NCBI RefSeq assembly: GCF_031877795.1
Contig: NC_133946.1
Span: 7,973,144-8,037,143 of the forward strand
Source of the DNA: Strix aluco
Lineage: Eukaryota > Chordata > Aves > Strigiformes > Strigidae
Direction: 5' to 3'
DNA: 64,000 bases
The notes beneath the pieces are model-generated. The model ran no database searches. It saw only the letters and a program-made list of their open reading frames with translations, and was not told the origin of the DNA. The position numbers and the translations under genes are program-made. Positions 11,836-23,087 of this stretch are shown piece by piece. Position 1 is the first letter of the stretch. Each line of letters begins with the position of its first letter.

Positions 11836-12309
11836 CTATTTAAAAAAAAAAAAAAAATCAAGCAAATCATACTTGTAAATTTTGAAAACCTAAGATCTCA
11901 ACATTAAAAAAGGTTATTCAAACCTCTTTTGTCAAAGAATTTTTGTAATTACTTATAACCAAATTCTCTACTGAGAATCAGACTTCTGAGAACATTAAAT
12001 TCGAAACCAAACCAGAAATCTCAAAGCAGGAACATTCACTAAAAATAGGGTTGTAGTATTGGAGATCTACTGCATGAAGTGAATGCAAATTACCCCAACC
12101 CTCTACTACTTTTTTATTACTGACTTCAGAGGAATTGATCATTTTATGAAAAAAAAAAGACCTCGTGTTGTCCATAATATGGACTGTCTGGCCATCTCAG
12201 TCCACTTTACCAAATTAATCTAGAGCTTGGTTTTGCGATCACATTTTGCAACAGCAGTGCAAAAGACTGCAGTATTGAAATCTGGAATGTTCTGATATTA
12301 TTTCTTTAC
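11836..12309 (-). other. NAV3: NAV3 intron, 474 nt
   Basis: Donor AATG|GTAAAG. A long T run on the minus strand (plus-strand A run at about 11840..11856) serves as the polypyrimidine tract of the next exon. Nothing else recognised. Confidence 0.85.
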
Positions 12310-12464
12310 CATTTGTGGTACTTGCAGTTTAGAAGTCCATTAAAGATCTCTCCTAGGGAGCTAACATGATGCAAATTATCCAAAATGATTACGAGAGGCA
12401 TATCCACAGCATTATTTTCACTGTTACACTGGTCTGCAAGGTTGGACAGGTATTGGCGGAGTTC
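12310..12464 (-). CDS. NAV3: NAV3 exon, residues 1219-1270 (Walker B)
   Basis: 155 nt, acceptor CTTTGCAG, donor AATG|GTAAAG, phase 0 in and phase 2 out. It encodes ELRQYLSNLADQCNSENNAV and then DMPLVIILDNLHHVSSLG. LVIILDN is a Walker B strand, but the residue after the Asp is Asn rather than the usual Glu. It ends LLNCKYHK plus two bases of Cys. Confidence 0.95.
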
Positions 12465-13710
12465 CTGCAAAGCACGTATAAAGAAAAGAAAAAAAAAAAT
12501 TAAAAAGGTAAATAAGAGTTTTCATCATATTCCTTGAAAACCCAGTTAAAATAAATAAGGTACTGGGGCTTTGTCATGAAATCTAAAGCAAAAGAGCCTG
12601 GCACCTTATAAATGCACACATTTTCCATGAGAAAACAGAATAATATGGGTTTCGTTCTCTTTTGTAGGTTATGCTGAAGATTCAAAGACTGTATCAGAAA
12701 TCCTGTGAGAGATAAGGGCCTAAAGGCAGGTAAGATGTTCTTGTTTGGTTTGTGTTTTTGCATTCATGCTGTCCTAATCTGACACTGAAGAGGTCTGAAA
12801 TGTATTCTTCTTTCTTTTCACCAACTTGTTCAACTCTCCATACACCAAACCAAATTTGCATCCCAGCTAGGTTTGTTCTATCTTCTTGAAACTGTGTGTC
12901 TATTGAAATACAGCTGATAAAGTTAATCTGGAACAAAGCATCCCTTGGCAGAGGCCAAATTCAGATGCCTTCAATAATGCTGTGAAATAAGGATGAGCTT
13001 GCGGGGCTGCTGCCAGGTGACTGGGTGTAGCTGAAATGCTCTCAGCAGCTTTAAAGCATTTATTCAATAGCATGTCTCAAATTATACCAGTGGCCTACAA
13101 CCACAATTTCAAACATCCCTTTCCTCCAGAGGAAAATGTGCCTAAGGCCATCAAATATACAGCTGTTTGGGTTTTTTTTTTTCCTTTAATCTAGACATTC
13201 ATTGGAGGTATATTCAGCACAACCAGCAGCACATAAAAAAGCAGAGACATGTCTTACGGGTGCAGGAATGTGTCTGGACAACAGTCCCTCCAAACCCAGC
13301 ATATGCAGATTACAACTGCTGATACTTGCAGCTGCAGAAACTTTTGACAGCCCAGAGATGCATTTGAGCCTTTTTGGAAAAACGCCCACATGCAATAGGG
13401 ATTGCTTGGGTTGCTGGGAATTTTATGCAGGTGTTTAACTTCCTGAGCAATTCTCAGGCTCCTAACCACTTGAAAATCATGGTACCTTTAGGTGTTTGAA
13501 TATACACCTGGCAGCCTGCTGTTTCAGGCCCACAAACAGGTGAATCTGCAGTTCTGAAAACCTTAAATATTATTCCCTTCAAGATTAACATAATGCTTTA
13601 AAAAGAAAAAGAAGTTTAAAATCAGCTTTTCATGGATTAACAAAGGAAGAGTCTCTCATTTTTGATATACAGTAGCATTAGTTGTGCAAGGATGATTTCT
13701 GTTTCCTCAC
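12465..13710 (-). other. NAV3: NAV3 intron, 1.2 kb
   Basis: Donor AAG|GTGAGG, acceptor TTTGCAG, phase 0. A segment near 13428..13480 looks like a fragment of the TTTAACTTCC/CTCCTAACCACTTGAAAATC palindromic repeat. No coding sequence recognised. Confidence 0.8.
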
Positions 13711-13946
13711 CTTACTGGATTTATGGTCCACATTGAAGGTTGCGATAATGCCATCAGCCAACTCCCTGCCTTCTCTAAGGACCATATACTCAGACAGACG
13801 GTTTGCTAGATATGTTTTACCAGTGCCACTGGGGCCAGATAAGATAATCCGTCTATGTTCCATCAGGAGAGAGACGTAACGCTGCAGTATAGGCTTTGGG
13901 ATCAGTGATTCAAACACCAGACCGTCCAAACTGTTCTCGCAGATAC
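13711..13946 (-). CDS. NAV3: NAV3 exon, residues 1140-1218 (Walker A of the AAA+ domain)
   Basis: 236 nt, acceptor TTGCAG, donor AAG|GTGAGG. The product runs GICENSLDGLVFESLIPKP, then ILQRYVSLLMEHRRIILSGP, then SGTGKTYLANRLSEYMVL, and ends NVDHKSSK. GPSGTGKT is a perfect Walker A motif with the Lys and Thr needed for ATP phosphate and Mg binding. An upstream in-frame ATG at 13986 lies in the intron and is not a start. Confidence 0.97.
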
Positions 13947-16091
13947 CTGCAACAGGAAAGGATTCCTCATTTAGAGGGATTCCCAATTTTTATCCAAATT
14001 ACCTGCATTTTTAAAAGGTTTGTTTTTCACTAAGTAGTTGTAATGCTGCAAAGCAATCCTGTTAGTGGAGTCTGAACAAATCAAGATTAGTTGAAATGAC
14101 TAGATAGTCAAACCGGAGAACCAAATAATGTGGTTTTGTGAACGTACCTGGGCCCAGTAACAGTAGGAGAAAACCCCAAAATAACACATAGAATCAGCAG
14201 ATTTAGATCCAACCTGACCAAGTGGTTTCTCACTTCAGAGATAAATCCCTTCCTTAACCCTGGCATCCCTCGTGGTCGAGAGCAGCACATATAAAACATA
14301 AAACAAGTGCAGAAGTGACCTGTGGGCTTAGCCTGGATTCTTCTCTTCAGCTCTCCCAGTTTTCAAAGTACTCAGCTGCACCCTAACAGTGTCTAAGGCC
14401 CTATGAAAGCTGCCATACTAAATGATTCCAGGCCACATTTTTCACACACAAACCATCCATTTTTCAGTATTTCACCATGTATGGTACGCGTTCATCCAGA
14501 ATGTACCTGTTTACTTTTGAATCTCTAGACAAAAAGCCCAGCTATCATCAACTCCCCCTACTTTCCCAAATGCTTGTAATTAAACTCCTTCTCTGTATGC
14601 TGATAGTTATCTCTTCCAACAAAAAACTCCTACTGATAAGCATTTACGCAATGTCAGCAGTCACTTTAGGCAGAATTGGCTCAGAGAAAATACACAGTGC
14701 TTCAAAATAAACAGCAGAAAGGGAAGTTGGCAGATCACACACAGAAACGTTTGCACCTCAGTGGTTACTTGGAATATTAAATATTTATATAGGCAGCTTT
14801 TTATCTCAAAGGTATATGTAAGTGATTTTCCATAAATTGATTAAATACACTTCTGTTTTTATTGAAAACTGTTATCATATATGAACCTTCAAAGTACAAG
14901 TCAAGCCAATGCAAGTTAAATTTAAAATCAGATTGCAGCTTTACAGATATGGCTAGACCTTAAGCAGTATTTCAAATAGGATTTACTATTGGACAATGTA
15001 TTCTAAGTAAGCAGAATACCCTGGGTTCACATCGAGCCTCAGGAAATTGAGATATTTCATAGCTTATTTTGTCTTCCTGCCTGCTGATTTGCTACCCAAG
15101 GTAATTGATTTTTTTTACTCCAGTATCTATAAATCAAACTACTTTCAGTCAAATGCCACAGCCAAACTCTGAAGCTGAGCTGCAGAGTGTTTGGCAATGC
15201 TCTCAAATACTCTACTGCTCTGTGCAGATCTGTGCTCGAGACTTCACTGCTGTGATGTTGAGCAAGCTGATGTACTTTCAAAATGCAGTGCTTGAGGGTT
15301 TTTCCTTCAAACTGAGTTTCAAAGTATAGTTTTACATGTAACAATGATTCCTTGAGAAACCAAATGGGCTTATATGAGAAATATAAGCATTAATTTCTTA
15401 TCAGTATGATATAATGAAACTGATGAGAATTTTGAAAACAGTACATTTTGAAAAAATCCAGAGTTTAAGGTGTTTGTGAATTCTGGGATCCCTCCTTACT
15501 GGCGCCTAAGGAGGGACTCTTCAGGGACATAAATCAAGCAAGTGAAATCAGTAATTTTTTTACTCTGCATGAAGGAAATAACACATATAGCTGTTACAAA
15601 GAGGTGATGAAATTCTGAGGCTTTATTCATTTGGCCAGGTTGGATGGGACTTTGAGCAACATGTTGTACTGGAAGGTGTCCCTGCCCATGGCAGGGGGGT
15701 TAGAACTAGGTGATCTTTAAGGTGTCTTCCAACCAAAACTATTCTATGAGTCTACAATTTGCAACGTACTGTGCTGCTCAAACAACTCCACTACGTCCCT
15801 TGTGGTGTGAAGTCTTCTCCAGAACAACTCCAGGCATCAGTTCAAGATATGTAGAGATTGTGTGTAATTATTCCTACTGTTACAGGTTGAAAATTTGCTG
15901 AATGTATAGACTTAGCATACTCTAAGTGCTGTCTTTATCAAATAAAAATAGAAGGACCAGTAAACAAAAGGCAGGCACAGGGAAAAAGAAACAGAATAAA
16001 AAGTTTCTACTCCTCTGAGTTTCTTGACATAGCAGGCTTTGATAAAACTGTAATTAGTGAGAACTACAACAGACAGGTCAAGCATAATTAC
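13947..16091 (-). other. NAV3: NAV3 intron, 2.1 kb
   Basis: Donor AAAG|GTAATT, with no G at +5, acceptor TTGCAG. It contains the CR1 tail at 15631..15750. The rest is AT-rich with nothing recognised. Confidence 0.8.
15631..15750 (+). repeat. CR1 LINE 3' tail fragment
   Basis: It shows CAGGTTGGATGGGACTTTGA, then TGTCCCTGCCCATGGCAGGG, then a 'GATCTTTAAGGTGTCTTCCAACC' equivalent and an ATTCTATGAGTC end. This is a 5'-truncated CR1 of about 120 bp inside a NAV3 intron, antisense to the gene. Confidence 0.88.
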
Positions 16092-16260
16092 CTTTGATAG
16101 TAACTGAAATAGTGTTGTTTTCTCCAACTAGATAGCCACAAGGCAACAGCTCGGGTGTCTCAGCACTATTAGTACGTTTGATTTCTCCAATGCTGTAGCC
16201 CAGAACACTGTCTGAATTCAGTCCCAGCTGGCTCACGGGATCCACGTGAATGATATACTC
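16092..16260 (-). CDS. NAV3: NAV3 exon, residues 1084-1140
   Basis: 169 nt, acceptor TTCACTCTAG, donor AAAG|GTAATT. It encodes EYIIHVDPVSQLGLNSDSVL, then GYSIGEIKRTNSAETPELLP and CGYLVGENNTISVTIK. This is the conserved segment just before the Walker A exon. Phase 0 in, phase 1 out. Confidence 0.95.
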
Positions 16261-16413
16261 CTAGAGTGAAAAAGGGACACGAAAAGTTAGGCAGCACTGA
16301 AATCTCCGTGACTTTGTTCTGTGCTATATAATAGTAATAATCACACCAAGTTGCTTGGTACCATCAAAATCTAATAGGAGAATTCAAGCACACAGCAAAT
16401 TGTACTCACTAAC

Positions 16414-16509
16414 CTTAAACAACCGTCTTACAACTCCATCCAGCACATCCCACTTGGTCTTGCCACTGACTCCGATGCAGCCTATGAGGAAGGTGCGAGG
16501 CCTCGAATC
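16414..16509 (-). CDS. NAV3: NAV3 exon, residues 1052-1083 (GKT loop-like motif)
   Basis: 96 nt, phase 0 at both ends, acceptor TTCATTTAG, donor AAG|GTTAGT. Product DSRPRTFLIGCIGVSGKTKW then DVLDGVVRRLFK. CIGVSGKT after a hydrophobic strand resembles a P-loop in which the leading Gly/Ala is Cys. It sits about 110 residues before the canonical Walker A. The following intron (16261..16413) is only 153 nt. Confidence 0.95.
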
Positions 16510-16575
16510 CTAAATGAATAGAAATGTGAATTTAAGTTAATAAATAAATCCTAACTGCATTAGATAAGTCTGTCT

Positions 16576-16615
16576 AATATAATTAACATGCTTTTAATAT
16601 AATTAACATGCTTTT
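16576..16615. repeat. Perfect 20-bp tandem duplication
   Basis: The unit AATATAATTAACATGCTTTT occurs twice without mismatch, back to back, in a NAV3 intron. The identity of the copies suggests a recent duplication. Confidence 0.9.
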
Positions 16616-16962
16616 CCCCCCTTTTTTTTTAAGTTATGGTGCATCTTTACCACTCTGTATGATGAATTCTGAACGCTATATGAAATCATTGTTTTCTACT
16701 CAACATCTTCTACAGTGTTGGAGTCACAAATCTAAAGGATACTTAAGTGGTACTGAAGATATTTATTAAACAATCCACGAACAATTCAAAAACCTCCGAA
16801 ACGATTACAGCTTAGCAAAAACACAGAAAGACTCAGGGAAATTACAGGCAGAAAAATTCAATTCATATTTATTTCTCCATGACTTAACAATCAAATATGT
16901 TGCATTTGCAAGGTTTATTCTATTTACTTCTAGAAATGCTGCCATGGACATAGAAATCTAAA

Positions 16963-17068
16963 AATATATATATCAATTATACATGGTTATATGCATAAGT
17001 AGTTATATACAGAATTTTAAAAATATATGTATTTATGTATATATAAATATATATATGTATATATAACA
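16963..17068. repeat. AT-rich low-complexity / TA microsatellite
   Basis: About 105 bp made almost entirely of ATAT, TATGTAT and TATATAAATATATATATG-like runs. Typical intronic AT microsatellite. Confidence 0.8.
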
Positions 17069-18310
17069 CTTCTGTGTTATGTTTAGTATATCACAGCATT
17101 TTAGTGGATAATTGTTTCCAATTTCTAAGGCAGATTAAAAAAACAGAACACACCTCATCTTTCTTTTCTTCTATAGCTGCGCTCACTGTGAAACATTCAC
17201 TGAAGAATAACTAATTTCTATCATAAGACTTCAAGTTCAACTAAAACACAGGAAGTCATTTCCACGTGGTAACTTTACTGACTGTGAGCACAGTGGAGTC
17301 CAACAGAATTAGCAATATAGCTTTACTGGTAATTTGTTTATCCAGGGCTGTAATTATTGATGCAAAATAGGTACTTCATGGAAAGATCTGCCAAGTCAAT
17401 TTTATTTCTGATTATTCACATTTTTGTCCCCTCCCTTTACAAAAGACATCAAATTATTTCTTAAATACACTTTTACAGGTACTCAAAATGTGAGATAGCA
17501 AGGTCAGTGCTTGGTAAAGATTGTGTAGTACATTCATGCATGCGTTACACACATGAAGTGGGCTGCAATTTTACAATATCTGAAATGCATTTGGGTATTT
17601 AGGATTCTTTCAATTACTTGCAAATGGAGAACATCTGAAAGATGTCATTCAAAATGGGATACCTGTATCAGAAAGGACAACTTGAACTAGAACAATAAGG
17701 TATAGATCTCCCAGTTCGGATCCATTAAGCTCTTCCACAATATTGATGCATTTCGGTGCACCTTCTATTGACACATAGGATCACTGTCATTATTAGTTAA
17801 AATTTTATTTAACAGAAAGGCCCAAGAGCTTTGTGCAGCATTTAAGATACCAGTCTTAAACAGATGCTATCCCAAGGTACAGATTAGTCTGCTAACCTCC
17901 TTGATGCCGATGGAACGGCCTGGTTTTCAGAGATACTACTGAAAGGCTTAAATTGTAATATTATTGCCTACACCGCTGACACACGGTCTAGTCTAGCTAA
18001 CCTGTGCTACTGACACTGTTCATGGCCAGTGCTGATGGCACCAACAAGAAACTGCAAAATAAAAAGCTACTGCAGGTGAGTCCACGAGACAACTTGAACT
18101 GGCGGTGTTGGCTTTCAGCAGTTCCAAGGAAGTGGGAGGGAGCCGAGTGCCTTGTCTATCACTAGTGATACACCAGTGAACTATTTTGCTGAGAAAATTT
18201 TAAAAAGTTTTTTGCAAATAATAAGCACCTCCAAAACAAATTGGATTTGAATTCCTGGGCACATTCCAAAGTCACTTATATTCCAGAGCTGAGGACAAAG
18301 CACAACTCAC

Positions 18311-18411
18311 CTCCTTCCATTTCATTTCATCCTGAAAGTTGACAACTATTTTGACATGCCTGCCTCCTTCTTTCCGGGCAGAGCCATCTCCAGTGTCATC
18401 TAACAGCATGT
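18311..18411 (-). CDS. NAV3: NAV3 exon, residues 1018-1051
   Basis: 101 nt, acceptor TGTTCACAG, donor GAG|GTGAGT. Two bases complete the split Asp, then MLLDDTGDGSARKEGGRHVK and IVVNFQDEMKWKE. This joins the second coiled coil to the ATP-binding region. Phase 2 in, phase 0 out. Confidence 0.95.
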
Positions 18412-18898
18412 CTGTGAACAGAAAACATCAACAGCTTCACAGCTGTCTCTTAATAACAATGAAGACCATTCACCAACATGTTTATTGTAGTCAAACACAA
18501 CACATCTGGGCTTCACATGCCCCGAGGTAAAACACAGGAACCAGGTTTACTGACTTCCCTACCAAACATCAGTATCGCTCTTAAAAAGTGAAGGTCATTG
18601 AAAATTATTAGTCAGTTACTCTGTATTTTCCTTCCTACAATATATCCCCTGGCAAACGTAGACCATTAAATGGCTTTAAACATGACTCTTTGCAGCTGAG
18701 GTCATAATTGGACAACTCTGATCTAGGGCGTAGCAGGCCTATGACGACATTTTAAAAGAAGGCTTTGTGCCAGCTCCTGACATATTTCCACACCTCAACT
18801 GTTAATAATTTTCATGCTTTCATTTTTCCATGGCTAACCAAACCAAATCTTCCAAATGCAGGATAAAACCTGCCCACCGCCTTTCTCATTAAACTCAC
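18412..18898 (-). other. NAV3: NAV3 intron, 487 nt
   Basis: Donor CTCG|GTGAGT, acceptor TTCACAG. Nothing else recognised. Confidence 0.85.
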
Positions 18899-19058
18899 CG
18901 AGACTGGTTGACTCCGTGAGGTTCAAACTGTGTTGAGAGAGACCCACTGAATGTCTTGGAGAGGATGAAATGGAAACCTGAGACTGAGCCCTGCTACAGC
19001 TGCCGTGGTTTTCAGATTTCAGCCGATCATTTTCTGCTTTTAATTTTTCAATCTCACT
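18899..19058 (-). CDS. NAV3: NAV3 exon, residues 965-1018 (end of second coiled coil)
   Basis: 160 nt, acceptor TTTTCAAG, donor CTCG|GTGAGT. SEIEKLKAENDRLKSEN continues the coiled coil from the previous exon. HGSCSRAQSQVSISSSPRHS and then VGLSQHSLNLTESTSL form a Ser-rich linker. Phase 0 in, phase 1 out. Confidence 0.95.
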
Positions 19059-19593
19059 CTTGAAAAGACAAGTCAGGAGTTAGAAGGCACAGTGAAAACA
19101 CACATAAAAGACAGCAACATAAGTAACTTGGGAATAAATAGTAGTTTAGCAGAAATGCCATTTTCATAATATTTTAATTTATTTTAATAAATTAATTATT
19201 TTAATTATTACAATATCCCTTCCATGAAACTTTTCAAAGTATCCTAGAAAACATAAACATGTGTGAATCTACTAAATACTGAAATGGAGCTACATTAAGG
19301 CAGAGAGCATGGGAACATTTTAAGAGGTTGCTGACAGTCAACAAAATGATCTCCACATGGGTTTTTAGGGTTGAAACAGTTACAGCTGCAGAGCTGAGGG
19401 CAGCAGAACTCATGCGTTCAAGCTGACCTTTAATGAAGGTACAAGGTTTAACAATGGCACAAAACTAAACACAACTTTAGTGAGCATTCAAACACTTCAG
19501 ACTTACCTTCTTTCAGATCTTCACTGTGTGGCAGGTTGGCCAAGCATTAACACATCAACATAGACTGCAATATTTGGGGTGGTTATTTCTTAC
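19059..19593 (-). other. NAV3: NAV3 intron, 535 nt
   Basis: Donor CAG|GTAAGA. An ATTTTAATTTATTTTAATAA-type AT-rich patch lies near 19171..19205. Nothing else recognised. Confidence 0.85.
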
Positions 19594-19747
19594 CTGCATT
19601 CTGTTCATCGCCTCCCGAAGCTGGTCAAGCTGATGAGCAGAGCTAAGGGCTTCTAGCCGAATATCAGTCAACTTCATCTCCTTGTCTCTCAGCTCATTTC
19701 GTAACTGCATGACCGTTTCAGCTTCGCTGTCAGTGCATTCAGAAATA
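19594..19747 (-). CDS. NAV3: NAV3 exon, residues 913-964 (second coiled coil)
   Basis: 154 nt, acceptor TCTCCTCCAG, donor CAG|GTAAGA. It encodes ISECTDSEAETVMQLRNELR, DKEMKLTDIRLEALSSAHQL and DQLREAMNRMQ. The regular Leu/Met/Ile spacing and high Glu/Arg/Lys content mark a coiled coil that continues into the next exon. Confidence 0.96.
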
Positions 19748-22507
19748 CTGGAGGAGATTGAAAAACAAGACATTGAACAAGACCATTTGTTACTTCTCAG
19801 ATGTTGCTTCTCCAGCATTTATGAATAAAGGAGGAATAAACCCCCTTTTTATTCTGCGGGAAGCAGGGAACAGTGTTGGCTTATTGGATTAGTGATACCA
19901 TAAATCAGATATTAAATAGGTCATGGAAACATAAAAGAGACTAGTGAAATAAATATGTCTGAGGGTTATTTTTCTTTGATCAGCATGTGAAACAGAATTC
20001 TGGAAATCACCTACTATTGGATAGTCTTCATTTTTTTCATGGTAGTTGCCATAAAGGAAAATTTCTAAAGCCAAAATCTAAATAAATTAAGGGGGTGCAG
20101 GCAGTAACAGCAGTTGGTTGGAGATTGATGAGTTTACAGACAGATTTAAAGCTCACCAGGTGTGCACAGCTGGGTTTCCCTGAACTGTTCTGGAGGGCTT
20201 TGGAACTCTACACCTATTCAAGTGTGATAAATTCCTACTCACTTTAAAGCACTCATGCTTAAAAAATTTTTGGTGGCGTTTTCCTTCACTCCTCCCACAA
20301 AAAAAAGATTCTGGGTGAGTAACATTTCAGCACTTTCATAAGTGTATCTATATAAAGATCAACTACACAGCTGCATGCTTTGAGGGAAGTTTCATATAAA
20401 ATGCCTCTTCCTAAATCAGGTTAATGAGAGATGTTTTCCCCACCAAAAAGCCAATAAGCCAAAACACACAAGTTTTACTTGTGCTCTAGCCTTCCTGCAG
20501 TTTGCATATTTACTCTCTTCTCATGTTTAGCCTTTTGGCTTTCATGTCACGATGAGACGCATGCACATAGCATTTTGAATGATGATAGATGGGATCATCA
20601 TTTGACAGTTTTCAGGCCTTAGATTTCTAAAGCACAATTTGCTGTAGTCACCAGAAACTCACTGAGTGAGGCTCAAGAGACTGGAGAAGCTTTTAAAAAA
20701 AAAATCATGAGGGATTATCTTCTGCTACTAACATTTCATCGCTATTATATGGCTGGAAACTATTGCTATTGTTTTCACTTCTTCATGTGAAAACAGGTGA
20801 TGGGCAAAACTTCAAGTTTGGGTATTCACTCAAATGCATTTGATCTGAAATCAGGCTGGAAACTTTGCATGACATCTACAAGGTCGTAAGGCTGTCAGGT
20901 AATTATATGTTTCACAATACTGCCTCTTACAACCTTCTGTATTTATTTATCTCACTCAAGCGACGAAGCTACTGACAGAATTAACATAAAATTTGTTTTA
21001 TAGTTTTCCAAGCACGTTCTAAAACGTGAGTTTAGACACAAGCAGTGTGGTAAGGCAATTATTTAACTTTATTTTACAGGTGGTCAAAATGAAGCCTCGC
21101 GATTGCCTGTGACTTTCCCACAAACATAAAATAAGTTAGGCCGCAGAGCAGAAGTCCTGACTTTGAAGTCTACATCTCATTCTCATACAAACACAAGCAG
21201 AAGGGTACGGTTTGGTCACATAGATAAGCTTGTACAATAGCTTGCTGCTACGCAAAGGAGCACATTTGTTTCTCACTCCTCTTCCCCAGCCTGCTGCTCC
21301 TGGCTGTGCTGCTGTTATGCCCCCATGCTTATGCCAGCTCTGGCACTCAGCCGAGTCTGACCAGACCCCTGAGCTGAGCCAACCCAGCAACCTGGGCAAA
21401 AAATAACTGTTCACATGTCCGTCAAATTATTTTTCACATAATTTAGCATGTTGCATCAGCTCAGAGGAGTTGTCTGAGAAGTAGCAGAGCCAGTGCAAGT
21501 GAAGGAGCAGGCACAGGCAGCTGGGGAGGTACAAAAGGAAAAAGGAGAGGATCATCTCCATTCATCAGGCACAAGCTGTTAGATGAGTTCAGCTGTATCA
21601 CTAAACCATGCTGTTTGATTTCCAGTAAATCCTTACCTTTATCTGAATTTGTCAACTTAATTGGGAACTCATCATGGCAGATTAGTGCAATATGTACTGT
21701 CTTAGCCAACAGAGAAAACAAAATCCCAGACTTGGCCTGGCTTGTTTCATTAACAGCAAGAGATCCAATTAATTCTGCACTCCAAGGTCACCCGGGTTAT
21801 AAATACTCTTCATACTCAATATGTTCTGCTGAGAGAGCACCCCAATGAAATATTAAATTATACTACAGTAACAATGCAATGATTTTTGCCTTCCTGGACA
21901 CTGATGCAAAGGCACTGGGTTGGGAATCAGTTTACATATTTTTAATTCTCTGAATATATAAATTCTGCTTTTCTGTCTTCTGCCTGGAATCTCCCTTGAC
22001 TACAGAACATTCAAAATAGGCAGTAGTTGAAAGTGTGATCTTTGCTCATTCTTTTGCCAATATGACAGGGTTAAGGATTTTACCCAAAACATTCAATGCA
22101 AAACACAGCCCTCGTCTGGGAGATAAGGTAAGTGATGCTTGGGAGAAGGACTGAGCAGTGGCAACAGACCAGCCCTGATCTACAGGATAATCCTGTCTGG
22201 CCCACTGTGTCTTCTGCTGTGGCCTCATGGCTAACAGTTGGGTGGGTCTGGCAGTGCATGTAGCTGAACAGCCGTTGGACTCCTGTAGCGCTCATACAGA
22301 TGTGCAGATGCTCAGACAGAGAAACCAAAGGGCGCAGGACAGTGTAGGGTACTCTGCTTGTTTCTGTAAAGTGGCCTAGAGATGTCCTGTAAAGCTAGCA
22401 TGGAAAACACTGGATCTTTCCAAAGCACGATATTTCTCCTCTCCTCTACCAAGGCAGCAAGATGCCTCCCATTCTATTTTCTATTTAAAAATTATAAAAC
22501 CACTCAC
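19748..22507 (-). other. NAV3: NAV3 intron, 2.8 kb
   Basis: Donor TCTCT|GTGAGT, acceptor CTCCTCCAG. A slightly GC-richer patch lies at about 21280..21390 and 22140..22330. Open frames of up to 92 codons there show no recognisable protein. No repeat family recognised. Confidence 0.8.
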
Positions 22508-22680
22508 AGAGAATTGGAATGGGAAGCTCTCAGCAATGGTGTTGAAACAGTGGAGTTATGGTGTGGTAGTTTTGGCGAAGAAGGTAACGAAGAATCAGTC
22601 ATCTCCTCAATATCTGAATGAGAAGATGCTGACTTGGGAGATTTCTTTTTACCAAAAGCTTGCTTGAAGGAGCTGCGTAA
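22508..22680 (-). CDS. NAV3: NAV3 exon, residues 856-913 (basic patch, Ser-rich)
   Basis: 173 nt, acceptor TTTTTTCAG, donor TCTCT|GTGAGT. Product LRSSFKQAFGKKKSPKSASS, then HSDIEEMTDSSLPSSPKLPH and HNSTVSTPLLRASHSNS. The basic KQAFGKKKSPK segment follows the 9-nt microexon and could contact microtubules or acidic partners (inference). Phase 0 in, phase 2 out. Confidence 0.96.
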
Positions 22681-23078
22681 CTGAAAAAACAAGACCACAA
22701 CAGTAGGCACATCATTAAGGATGAAACCAGGCAAAAAAAGCCATAGAGTAAAAACTCTAACATGCAAATACTCCAAATGATACAGCCATACTCACATATA
22801 TTTTAATATAGGTAAAAAAAGAATCAAAAAGCTTTTTTTTCCTTAACTATTTTATGAGATTAATAAGGTCAATAGGACTGGATATGAATGCTTCCTATTT
22901 TTAAGATAACTATTTTACAGCAAACTCTGTTCAGTGGAACAAGCTTTACAGCGATGTTGTAACAACTTGCAGCTATAATGTAACGTGGCTCAGACAAGGT
23001 TAAGGATGCTGAAATGGTTAGTGATGTAAATGGATGAGTTAGCTTTGTATCTCATAGTTTAAAGTAGGTCTTCCTTAC
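22681..23078 (-). other. NAV3: NAV3 intron after the 9-nt microexon, 398 nt
   Basis: Donor GAG|GTAAGG, acceptor TTTTTTCAG. Nothing else recognised. Confidence 0.85.
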
Positions 23079-23087
23079 CTCATTGAC
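23079..23087 (-). CDS. NAV3: NAV3 9-nt microexon (Val-Asn-Glu, residues 853-855)
   Basis: On the minus strand CCGGCAG|GTCAATGAG|GTAAGG gives a 9-nt exon with perfect AG and GT flanks, phase 0 at both ends. It supplies the VNE that NAV3 carries between KKKKRKNW and LRSSFKQ, so the mapping is supported by protein continuity. The pyrimidine tract before the acceptor contains TGC triplets about 31, 20 and 16 nt upstream, the pattern bound by SRRM4 (nSR100) at neural microexons. Skipping it keeps the frame and joins the two basic segments directly. Confidence 0.9.

Larger units (their letters stand above)
16510..18310 (-). other. NAV3: NAV3 intron, 1.8 kb
   Basis: Donor GAG|GTGAGT, phase 0. It contains two perfect 20-bp tandem copies (16576..16615) and an AT/TA-rich low-complexity block (16963..17068). 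No coding sequence recognised. Confidence 0.8.

Noticed and set aside
13678..13986. 102-codon minus-strand frame beginning with an ATG upstream of the Walker A exon
   Set aside because: The ATG and first residues lie in the intron before a clear TTGCAG acceptor; the coding part is only the exon 13711..13946.
15417..15445. CTGATGAG core resembling a hammerhead ribozyme (also near 41190 and 44219)
   Set aside because: No properly paired stem II followed by GAAA and no matching stems I and III in any of the three; a chance octamer.
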